This document shows, piece after piece, positions 1-11,100 of a DNA stretch of 64,000 bases. Made by a program: the position numbers and the translations under genes. Under the pieces are notes generated by a model. That model was given only the letters and a program-made list of their open reading frames with translations, was not told the origin of the DNA and did not search any database. The DNA comes from Micrasema longulum (taxonomy: Eukaryota > Arthropoda > Insecta > Trichoptera > Brachycentridae), in assembly GCA_022494885.1 (NCBI GenBank), contig JAGVSM010002435.1:124001-188000 (forward strand), read 5' to 3'. The first letter of the stretch is position 1. Every line of letters begins with the position of its first letter.

Positions 1-460
1 CGTAACACTTAAGCTCATATTATATGTATCAGAAAATGGTGAAAGTATCTTGTACAATAATTCTAGTGCCAAATCTTGGGCCGTTTCATTTGCTGTTTCA
101 CAGAGGCAGTTTCTGGGATTGAAAATTGCACTTAAGCATGCGAAGTAAGATGTTATCGGCCCCATGACAGATTACGAGCAGTTTCACAATTGACAAAACG
201 AGTTATCTTGTGACGACGCAACTGACAATTGACAATATTCCACAATCAACATCGGGTTTCTTAAATAACATTAAATCTGAAACTGACTAAAAATCGGTAT
301 TCCTAGAAAAGAACAGCAAGAATGAAAGTGAAAAAGAACAGTGAGACAAATGAGACCGAGGAGACAATGGTTTACATAATATATTTAAAAAGTCTGCCAA
401 CAAGCTAGATACATTAATTACTAGGTTAGTAATTCAGCAAAAGGTGAAACCAAGATTCCT
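1..460. other. AT-rich DNA, nothing recognised
   Basis: No open frame, splice-flanked exon or repeat with another copy in the window was seen here. If the minus-strand gene described below extends past the window, this is intron or 3' flank. Confidence 0.4.
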
Positions 461-464
461 GACG

Positions 465-575
465 ATGTTCTATTTCAATTTAAACGGTCATAAAGTTCAA
501 AATGGTGGCCAATGTAATGAACCATTTTTGCGGGAATTAAAAATTATAAATTTTAAAGTATGTATTTTTAAATAC
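465..575 (+). repeat. Dispersed repeat F, partial copy
   Basis: It shares blocks such as TTTAAACNGTCATAA, a GGCCAATG motif and CGGGAATT..AAAATTATAAATT with stretches near 3765-4090 and 61420-61710, all in the same orientation. It has no coding capacity. It is probably a non-autonomous transposon remnant of unknown class. Confidence 0.45.
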
Positions 576-1113
576 CAAAAAAAATCCTCCAATTTCCAAT
601 AAGAGACTTCCAATCCAATAGAGGCTTCTTTCCTAACCAATTACAGTTACATAAATTGTCACATAAATATTATATTTAATGTGAAATAAGAAATAGTACA
701 CAACTTGTATTATTATAAATATGAAAATAAATGTACACTTGAATACAGAACACCAATGTTAATCGCACAGTTACACAAATTTATTTATATGAGAAGATGA
801 TTATATAATAAATAATATTTCATTATATCGTCAGTGATACTGCAATACCGCGTTACCTGTTTTTTTAAATGAAAAATTTTTATTGTGATAAATTCATCAA
901 AGGGACTAAGAGCAGTCAGTTTTAATTTATTGTTATTTTTACTCTAAATAATGTTAGTTTTTTTTATACTTAAGCAGTATTTTTGGTTGATTGAAATTGT
1001 AAGTAATATATTAACAGTGACCGCGCCACAAGGCAGACTTACTGGTTTGCGGAAATTGGTTATCTTTACTTTGTTTGCCACTGAACCCTAATACAAATTA
1101 ACGCAATCACCTA

Positions 1114-1179
1114 CCTTGTACTGGGGTTCTGGCACCTTATTGTTTGGAACCTTTCTCGCAGCAGGCAGGATAAGATCCA
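1114..1179 (-). CDS. Possible first coding exon, unidentified
   Basis: The minus strand has an ATG in a strong context (A at -3, G at +4, ending at 1179). It opens 22 codons beginning MDLILPAARKVPNNKVPEPQ and ending in AAG followed by a good donor, GTAGGTG. The sequence reads like a real protein start. The exon is not in phase with the nearest upstream exon (2027-2117, which ends in phase 0). It is therefore either the start of a separate or alternative transcript leaving the low end of the window, or part of the TIR-bounded element around it. No family was recognised. Confidence 0.4.
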
Positions 1180-1308
1180 TTTTCGTAATATAATACCTCA
1201 AGGGCGCTTTACAAAGTGATTATATAAAGATATAAATTTAATTTTAACTTTTTAATTTAAGAAAAATAATGTACTTTTCATATTACTTTTCCACCACATG
1301 CTAAGAAT

Positions 1309-1760
1309 TTATTCAAATGATTTAGAGAACAAGTGGGTTTTAAGTTTCTTCCGAAATATCACTTCACTCTCACAGTTTCGGATTTCTGCTGGTAGAGCAT
1401 TCCATGCCGTAGGGCCTGCAACCGCAAATGCACGTTCGCCGAATTTAGTGCGTAGAGATATAATAACTTTTCCTTTCGACGTAGATGTAGCTGATCTAAG
1501 CGTAAGACGTCTGTCAGCTAGTTCATCTGGAATGCAGAGTTCCTTAGATATTCTGGACCAAAGTTGTGCAGTGACTTATACATAAGCCAACAGAGTTTGT
1601 ATTCCACCCTCTGTGGAAAACTTAGCCAGTGCAATTCCCGAAGTAGTGGAGTGATATGACTGAATTTAGAGATTCCAAAAATAAGTCTCGCTGCGGCATT
1701 TAGTACAGCCTGTAGGCGAGTCATTTTACTTATTGGTAGACCGCCGGTATGGGTTTGAAT
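1309..1760 (-). mobile_element. LINE reverse-transcriptase 3' fragment (CR1/L2-like)
   Basis: Minus-strand frames read as the C-terminus of a non-LTR reverse transcriptase: RLQAVLNAAARLIF, then ITPLLRELHWL, RVEYKLCWLMYKSLH, and in a second frame KFGERAFAVAGPTAWNALP before a stop at 1309. This pattern (HWL.., RAFAVAGPTAWN) is typical of CR1/L2/jockey-type elements. One frameshift near 1518 separates the two parts, and the copy is 5' truncated near 1760, so it is a dead relic. It lies just below exon 4 of the unidentified Ser/Pro-rich gene. Confidence 0.8.
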
Positions 1761-2026
1761 AAAGTATTATTATGTTGGGCCGGAGACAAAAATGTGGTAC
1801 GCACAGTAGAAATCGCAACATCTTAACCAGGGCCCAGTAGGCAGCACATAAATTCAACGTGTAACACACATACAGTAAATGTGGCGTAGCCAAAAAGAAC
1901 ACTTTTTAGGTTTTTCTGCCAAGAAAATCCATTTATAGTTATTGTAATACGCGGTATTGTATTATCACTGACGATGTGTAATTTCAGCCATTATTGGTAG
2001 AAAGTATGTTTTATGAAAATACTTAC

Positions 2027-2117
2027 AACTTCAAGAGATTGTCCCAAATAGTCACCATATTCTGATATTGGTGAAGTTATAGGGCGGCGGCAGGGAGATG
2101 GAGAACGCGATACACTT
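2027..2117 (-). CDS. Exon 4 of the unidentified Ser/Pro-rich gene
   Basis: The acceptor follows a T-rich tract ending TTTTTTTCAG, and the donor is GTT|GTAAGT (ideal). The exon reads (R)SVSRSPSPCRRPITSPIS..EYGDYLGQSLEV and ends in phase 0. The next exon was not located. Confidence 0.6.
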
Positions 2118-5100
2118 CTGAAAAAAATGAAACATTAAAAACAAAAACTTGAAATAAATAAGAAGCTGTCAGTTACAAGTTAAACCTTAAATGGTAGCCC
2201 TTACACAGGTAAGAGTGAGCCAGTAGGTATCTTACTATATTTACTACAATAATAAATAACTTATATGCATAGTAAAATTAATTTAATATTTTCACAAATG
2301 CAAAAAACTTGGCTAACATATGCAATTTACTCTGCTGATTTATCTTGTTGCCTTTTCTCAGGACAACCAAAATGTTTTTTTAAAAAGTGGTTCACTCCTA
2401 TATATCACTATTTATTTTAGTTTGCTAGAATAATTCATTCATTTATGTATAAATTAAAACGGAGTAAAAAACTATAGGAAAGGTTTACATAGATAGGTAC
2501 AAATGTACACATTTCATTCTATCTAATTCCGGTTACTATCTTGAATAAAGATTGGGCTTATTTTTTAATAAGAACATTAATATATATGTATGTATTTCCT
2601 GTAACTTTGTTATTACTAAACTTATACATAAAAGCAACGTTTGGTGTAACTCAACAACCTCAATACTTTGTGAAAATACGTTTTCTTCCACATGATCTCA
2701 TTCTACCAAGATAAGGCAAAGTCTGGACGACAACATACCCAACATACATCAGAAAATATTAATGCTGTGTGGCACAGTGTGCACATAAATTAGGGTTTTG
2801 GAAAATTTCATGACATGTTGGAAATCTTTTTTGTACCCGAATTGGATCAATTAGGCCTACAGCATTTGTGGTTTAAATAGGATCGTACCACATAACACAC
2901 AACTAATTCAACAATGTAAATTTTCGAAAAAAAAAAAAAAACAAAATCGATGATGTCGAACGGCCCCCACGATCCTCTGATTTGACCACCCCCCCCCCAG
3001 ATTTTTTCTATGAGGGATCTTATCGAGAAAGGTGAACACCAGCAAAACAATAGGAATTCTGATTCTTAAGGACAACATCTGAAAAGCAATTGCCAAAATA
3101 ACATCAGAAGTCAAGCAAAAATGTAATCAAAAATACAGAAAGAGGCGGTCACATGACCGACATCATATTTCAAACAAATTGTTAAAAACCATAAAATTGT
3201 GTTTCATTAAAAATTTATTTAAAAAAACATCGGCCTGGAACATAAAACACACCCGATATAAGTTTTTTTTCAAAATATTGACTTGTGTTTCAATAATTAT
3301 CCCTTCGCATTTAATTATTTTTATAAAAAACGGCTGCACAATGTCTAAGAAACCTCACACTGTATACAAAAATGCATTTTAAAAATGCACTATAATACAA
3401 ACATTTAATATATTATTTTAATTTGATAGTATAAAGATTATGATCAAACAATCATATTTTTTGGGAATCGATAAACTCTTGAGGTAGTTTTAATCACATT
3501 ATCACCATTGATTAGAGAAGAATGCATGAGTGAAATTGATGGATACTAACCGGTGTTCTGATGAGTTGTGCTGTGATGCTTGTTGAGTGATAGCTCCTGA
3601 GAAAGATAAGGCATGGCTGATGCTTTGACCAATGGCATCGTGAGATGAAATTACAAGATTTTCCACAGATTTTCGCCTAAAACATTTTAAACAGAGCATT
3701 AAAAAAAAACAAATAATGAATACAAATTGGACAAATTCACAGATTAAAATTATTACAATAGGGAAATATCACATACTACAAATACCGATAAAAATATATG
3801 AAATGGACTTGGAATAATTAATTGTATTTTCAAAATCAAAATGGATATTTTGGAGAAATGTTTTCTTACATAAATATAAAAAAGAAATTCAATAATTTTA
3901 AGTTCATAGAAAAACGCAACATGTTTGGCCTTGGTTGTTGTGACATCAAGATATTGTTCTACACAAATTTCAATGGCAGGAACAAATTATCATGAATCAT
4001 GACGTATTAGGGGCGAGCCCAATGGAATCACTGTTTTTCCGGGAATTCAAAACTACAAGTTTAAAAGTTTTTTTTATGCTACTAAAAATTGGCAAAAAAA
4101 GTTTTTTTTTACTGGACAGTATTTTATAGACTTTAAAAATGTTTTTAAAAAAGTGATATTTCCCTATTATTAATTCTTTAATTTAAAATACAGAAAAAAA
4201 AGTTTGCAATAAGTCCATTTTACAATATTTAGAATTTTTTTTTGTTAGAATAAGTATAGGATTAATGTAAGATAATTAAGGCTGAAATTTGAAAAAGAGT
4301 ACGGAAATCATATTTTTTTCCAATTTCAAACGCCGTTCTTTCAAAACCGCACAAGAAGTTCAGGAGTTAAAAAAAAATAAAAAATGTTAATAGACTAAGT
4401 TATTATATTAAATGTTAAGCCAAAAATTTATTTTTATGTATCGCATTATCATCTCTATGATTTTTTATGTTTTGTAATTTTTTTACTCCGCGCGTGATGT
4501 CACTAGTTCTCTTCGGTGAATTATCCTGATTGGTGGGTTGGCTTCCTAGAAACTGGGAATCTATCACAATACTCTATCGTTGGTTGATTTAGAAGAACTT
4601 GTGATGTCATTTAAAGTAGTTCATTTTTATTAAAATCATTTTTATACATTGTAGAGAAACTTGGCCCTACAATTAAATGCTGTGAAAACATTTTTCATAT
4701 CCAATTTCCCATAGCACCGCTCATTAAAAAAAAAGTATTAAAATTTTTTCAATAATGATCAGCGGGTCAAAAAGTAGGTTATATAACTACATTTTAGTTG
4801 TATAAAACTTTTAAGTATATTTTCAGTGCGAAATACCTTAGAAAATGATAATTATTATATCTTTTTAATATTTATTTTTTAAATGGTTGCGATTTGGAAA
4901 GAACGGCATTTAAAAATTTTCTGAATCACATACTCTTACTCATACTCTTCATCAGAATCAGAATACAGCTTTAATGTTAATATTATGCTATAGCATAATA
5001 CTAAGTCAATAAAACATTTTTAAATAAACAAAAATTTATACAAAATAGTTTTTCAGCAGACAAAATATTTTTTCGCTACTATATTTTATAATACTTGGAA

Positions 5101-8100
5101 TTGCATTTGAAAATTCAGATGGATCATCTTTCATGTAATAAATATATGTAGCAGTTAGTGTAGCAATACATTGCCCTATTTACAATTAGGTACATATAAG
5201 GAAACAATGATTTTAATTCAAAAGATATTAAACAATATAAAGGAATCTGTTTGGAAAATTATATTTCATATTATTGTAAATTAATTATTTTTATTATTAC
5301 AAATATAATATGAATGCAAAAAAATTAGCATATTTGTGAAAGCTGATTCACTAACTTTCATAATAAGCCAAAGTTTTTTAATTATATTTTCATACGCATA
5401 CATTACGGAAACCTGTGATTTTAGCGTAGTACTATAAACAGGATGAAAGTCCACGAAAGAAAGTCGAGAAGAATCAAAAGAATCTAAGAAAATTACATGC
5501 GTCTTTGTTCTGCGACCCCAACGATATGTATGTTTATAATGACGAGATATGGAAAAAAGTCATTGTCGTGTTTTGTCAAAAATAGTCAATGTAAATATAA
5601 ATTTGTAAACAGTCTCAGTTCAAATTAAAAATGATTAAAAATAATATTTGAAGAAATACTTTGTGATTTTCCATGTTAAATAATATAATTACATTGTATT
5701 TAGTTTGTGTAAAATCACTAAAATAAATTTTCAGAAACCGGTTTCAGAACATGACAGTTCCTATGTAATGGGGTAAAATATACTAAATATTTTAAATCAA
5801 CCAAATAAGAAGAAGATACAAGGGTGTTCAGAAAATAATGGGAATTTTTTTAATTTCGCGGGTTAGGAGAGTCCGATTGTCAATTTTTTTTTATTATTAT
5901 GTTGGTATACATGCCTAAAAAATTCCCGTTATTTTCTGAACACACCTCGTATTTTCTTCTTATTTGGTCGATTTAAAATATTTACTTGGTTTATTTTTAC
6001 GCCTTTACATACAGAAAACTGTTTTCTCGTGCCGCAAAAGTGGTTCAGAATAGCACTCCAGGCCACAAATCTCAGTAAAGAAATAATGGGTAGGTTATTT
6101 GGTTCCTACTTGATATTTATTTGGTAAAATCTGAAATATTAAGTGTTATGAAATTTATATTTGCAGCACAAACTTTGCAGTTGTTCATTATAATAAAATA
6201 AATATAAAACAACTTAAATTTGTTGCAACAGAGAGGGAAAACATTTTTAAGAAGGGAATATGGAAGTCTAGGCATTTACAGGGCTTATGACCTGTCATTA
6301 GCCACTTTACACACTGTGTAACATTCACTATTCTAGCCAGTCTGCATGCGTTTGGACATACTCAAGACATTGTTGGATAAAACAACTTTGTTTTTAATTA
6401 CTTCTTTTTTTACTGACCGGTTTCAAAACTACACAAGCTCCTGTCTAGTTTTAAAGATCGTATCCATCTCACTTCACACTTCCTATCTTTACAAGAGCAA
6501 CTTGACAAAAAGACTTGACTTATTTAGTAGCTCCACATGTTTAATGAAATATTTAGTACTCACTGTTAAAATAAAATAGGATAAAATTAATTATTTAATT
6601 ATACCTTGATAAAGAAGCTTGTGTAACTTTAAAACCGGTAGGTAAAAAAAAGTGGTTAAAAGGGAAGTTGTTCGTTTTAATTATTTTATTTTATTTATTA
6701 TATTTTTTTCTTTGCATTTTACAATAGGTATATATAAGTTACAAATACAAAAAAAACTATTACATTAACACAAAAAAAATCCCACAAAGGTATGTGGGTA
6801 TACATTTTATTTGAAATTGAAATAAAATCTACTGGAAAAATACGATAGATATCAAAAAGTTGAGTGCTAATATTAGAATACATTTTTTTTGTCGCTAAAA
6901 ATGAGAAAATTATAATAAGCATATTCTATTCATTGAAAAAAGAAGCTATTTAAATCTGCTTTTTTAATTCATAATTTCAAACAAATTCAAATAATTAATC
7001 TCTATCATATTGTACTTATGAAATGCATTAAACAGTTTTGGAGCTATGAAAAATGAGTGTCTTTGCCAGAGTCAGGATTTAGAATAAACGATTTCAAGTA
7101 AACTATTCAATCTTTGACTAGATCTATTAAAACTTTTAGGAAATAAATGTTGGCGCATAAAAACATATTTTAGACTTTGCTGGCAATAAATGTCTCGTGG
7201 CTTCAAAAGTTCAGCTTCCTGGAATAATTGGTTGGAGGGAAAAGTTGAATTTTTGTGAAGTATAATTTTAATAATTAGTTTTTGTACGGTTTCTTAAGGC
7301 TTGATATGATTATTATAGGCTCCTCCCCGTCCAATTATTCCATAAGAAAGAGAAGACTGTACAAGAGCATGTATTTATTTATATTTATTTTATTAAGTGT
7401 TAGTTTATTTTTAAGCCTTGACAAAAGAACAGTCATGTTCTGAAACCAGTCGGCACATTAAATTTATTTTAGTGATTTTACACAAAGTTGATACGTAGTT
7501 ATATTTATCTTAGTTCAAATTTATTAGAGTATAGGCACCTATGGTTTGACCAGTCAAGCTTTTGTACATATTTTAAGGAACTTTTGTAATGCAAATGTGT
7601 TTAATTCCACTTTAAATAATGCACTAAATTAAACACGACATATAAAAAAGAGTAACACATACATAAAATACAAAAATAGCTATAAAATGTGCAAAGCTTA
7701 AGAACCAAGCAAGAACAATCAACATTTACAAAGGATTTAAAAAAGAAGACAGTTAATAAATAATACACTAATTGCAATAAAAATTCTCTCCTCTAGATTT
7801 TACTAAAATATAATAATAAACATTGCATATTTTGCATTAAGTAAAATAAAATAAAAACATTTTTCAAATGAAACAAAAACATTTTTTGAATGAAAATATA
7901 TTTTTACCTAAATGACGGGATAATGGTGTTTTATAAATTAATACACACAGCAACGGTAAATATACAGTGTCTCAGTAGGAGATGTACACTAATATTAATA
8001 TATTAATGGTAATAATGGAGCAATATACAGCGCCGTACATTCACCAACTGGATGCTGGATGAACTCGAAGTTAATGTAGGAAATCATGTCAACAATCAAT

Positions 8101-11100
8101 CAAGGCACATTTTCACCTCAGTGGATTTGTTAATAAACAGAACTGCCAAATTTGGGCAGCTGAAAATTCAAGAGAGATTGTCGATACACCTATGTGTTCA
8201 CAAAAAATCACAGTTTGGTATGGTTTTTGGGCTGGCGGAGTCGGAGACTTTGTTTTTCGAAAATGAGGCCGGGCAAGTAATTACGGTGAATGGTGAAAAA
8301 TTTTTTTAAAAAAATTATAGCCCAAATTGCATCATATAGATACCAACAATATGTGGTTTCAACAAGACGAAAAAGTCTATGTCAATAAGCCAGTAACAAT
8401 TCCAGACCTAAAGAACAATGTCAAAATGTCATAGAAAATTTGAACAAAGAGATGGTGTCATGCCAGAGAAGCCGAGAAAGGCATTTGAACAATATTAAAA
8501 AAAATTTTTTTTAAAGGAATAACCCGCTAAGCCTCTATTTTAGAGGGTTGTCAGCAGATAGGAAAGAAAGGATATGGAAGAAATTTATGAGTAATACACC
8601 ACAACACCCAGACCAAATGAGAAATAACGAGACGCCTGTCAATAAGTAATAAATAAGTATTGTGCTCCATACATAATTTTCATGTCTATACCAGTGGAAA
8701 GCGGTGAGTTTTTAAATATATTTAAAGAATTATAATGTAATATAAAAATCAATGAAAGAATAATTCTAAAACGGCAATTAATGTTTTGTTTAGTAGACTG
8801 TAGTATTGATGAGGAATACTTAAAAATAATTTAGTTTTCATCATTATTCACTAAGTGTTTTATTTCAAGACAATTTACGAAAGTTGCAAGTTAGAAAAGA
8901 TATATCGGTGCGCTAATGAATAATACAATTTTATTAATCACTTTTTCGACGGCTGGGTTAGTACATGAAATAGCAGTGTGGATGAATGGTTCGCTTCCTA
9001 TTAACTAGGGTTGGGGTTCGAGTCCCCGCGGGTTCTAGTTTTATGCAATTACGTTTTATTTTTTATTGAATTTTTTTGTTGATCAAATGTTTGTGTTAAA
9101 TGAGAAAATATTTTAACTAAAACTATTAGCCACTAGCAGCATTTGTTATGGATTATTTATCATCGAAACGTCACTGTTGATGAAACGTGAGTCCATTAAT
9201 TCACGCCAGAGATGGAGGAACAGTCCAAGCAGTGGAGAAAACGCAGCTAAGGTCCACTGTAGAAGCCAAAGACAACCCGATCAGACTGTTTTTTGAGATG
9301 CAAGACATTATTCTTATTGATTACTTGTAAAAGGTAAAACAATAATTGAAGATTATTACGCAGCATTATTGGACCATTTTAACGCCGAATTGAAGAAAAA
9401 ACTCCCCGGTTTGGCTTGCAAAAAAGTTCTCTTCCATCATAACAACGCACACGCTCGCGGATCGGCCGTCGTGCAGGCAAAATTGAACCAATTGGTCTAC
9501 GAATCAATCGACCATCCACCGTATTTGACAGATCTAGCCCCGTGCGACTTCTCCCTTTCCCAAACCTAAAAAAAGACTTGGAGGATGCCGGTTTGCAACA
9601 AACGATGAAGTGACCATCGAAACTTCACACTATTTTAAAGAGAAAAATTGCTTTTCGGAATGGAAGAAGTTGGAAAGTCATCTTGAAATATATATTGCTC
9701 TAAAAGGTGACTATGCTGAAAAATAAATGATAAAACAACAAAAATCGCGGGTTTTCTATCTAGTTTCCCTTAAAATCCCCTGACTTTATCAAACCAAATC
9801 ATCGAAAGGGTCGAGAGTTTCAAATACCTGGGAGTATATGTTACAGAAAATGGCAGCTTCCAAAAAGTACTGGGAGTGTAGTTAGGAGTAACAGGCGCCA
9901 CATTCAACAGTATGGCGATACGGTTATATACTACGGATGCCTCCTGAGAGCCTTAACCACGCTTCTCTACTTTACAAGGCATCAGGTTCTTGACGTCCTG
10001 GACGTCCACTGCTGACAGTTCACTGGCAGTTTATGTCAGAACTTCGGGACGAGGACCTGAATTGGGAGGACGCAAAGGAGTTGGCGGCCCACAGAGATGC
10101 ATGGAGGCTCTTTGTGGATACCATATGCTCCAGCTAGGAAGCAGACATGGAATGATGATGATGATTTCCATCAAACGACCCTCGAAGTGGCATGCATGCA
10201 TATAAGATTTATACATTCCATATTTTTTTATATACTTATTTTTCTTAGCTCATAACTCGTATTTTTGTTTTATATAAGTAGATATGTAACTAATTTATGA
10301 TATATATTTATGTTTAATATGCATTTATTGTTTTTTTTTGTACGACTGAATGTTATCTAAAGAACAAATAAAAAAATATAATAAATATAAAATGTATCCA
10401 CACCTAATAATCTAGCTTTGACAAGTCCACATCCCAGGTACTTATCAAACTTAATTAAAAAAATATTTCTCAGCTTCCACATTCAGCGGCCTTATGCTGT
10501 AACAAATTCGTTTTGTAAATCCATTTGTATTATATGAGAGGGAACGAGAGCGAAATATGGTTTTGATTCCGTTAGAATGAGATACATTTATGACGAACTA
10601 ACGAACTTACGAAACGAATAATCCTGCTGTAACAATTAATCATTTTTGTTACTTGGAAGGTAAGGTGATCAGTCTTACGCTTCAGATGACCGCGGTTCAA
10701 TCCAGGCACGGTGAAAACTGATATTTTACATCGACCCTACCAGGGAACAAGCCCAGGAAGCTCCAACCATTACACTATGAGGCGGATTTATCTCTGCTTT
10801 ATTTCCTTTTTCGGGATATCGGTTCTATTTCGTACACAGAACTGTATTTTTCATCCACCTGGCACGGAACATTTGGAGCCTAAATATATAATAACTGTTC
10901 CTTTATCATTTAATCGGTGTATCCTTCTATTGATTTTGTCAATAACGTATATTTACTAAATTTTGGAAATCATAATGGTGCCTGTTTACAGTTCGTATTA
11001 AGGATACATCATTTCAAGGGTGCAATAAACACATCTCCTTAATCTCGATATGGATTTACGCATTTCACTAACAAGGCTGACATTAATTTTCCGGTTGGTC

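Larger units (their letters stand above)
827..1974. mobile_element. Possible TIR-bounded element (about 1.15 kb)
   Basis: Bases 827-856 and the reverse complement of 1945-1974 match at nearly all positions (ATCGTCAGTGATA...ACAATACCGCG...). This looks like a pair of terminal inverted repeats about 1.15 kb apart. The interior holds a LINE fragment (1309-1760) and a possible exon (1114-1179). No transposase is visible, and no target-site duplication could be fixed. The two repeats could also be separate MITE ends. Confidence 0.35.

Noticed and set aside
8963..9040. tRNA gene
   Set aside because: There is a B-box-like T-arm, but no matching acceptor stem or anticodon arm could be formed; it is better read as a SINE head.
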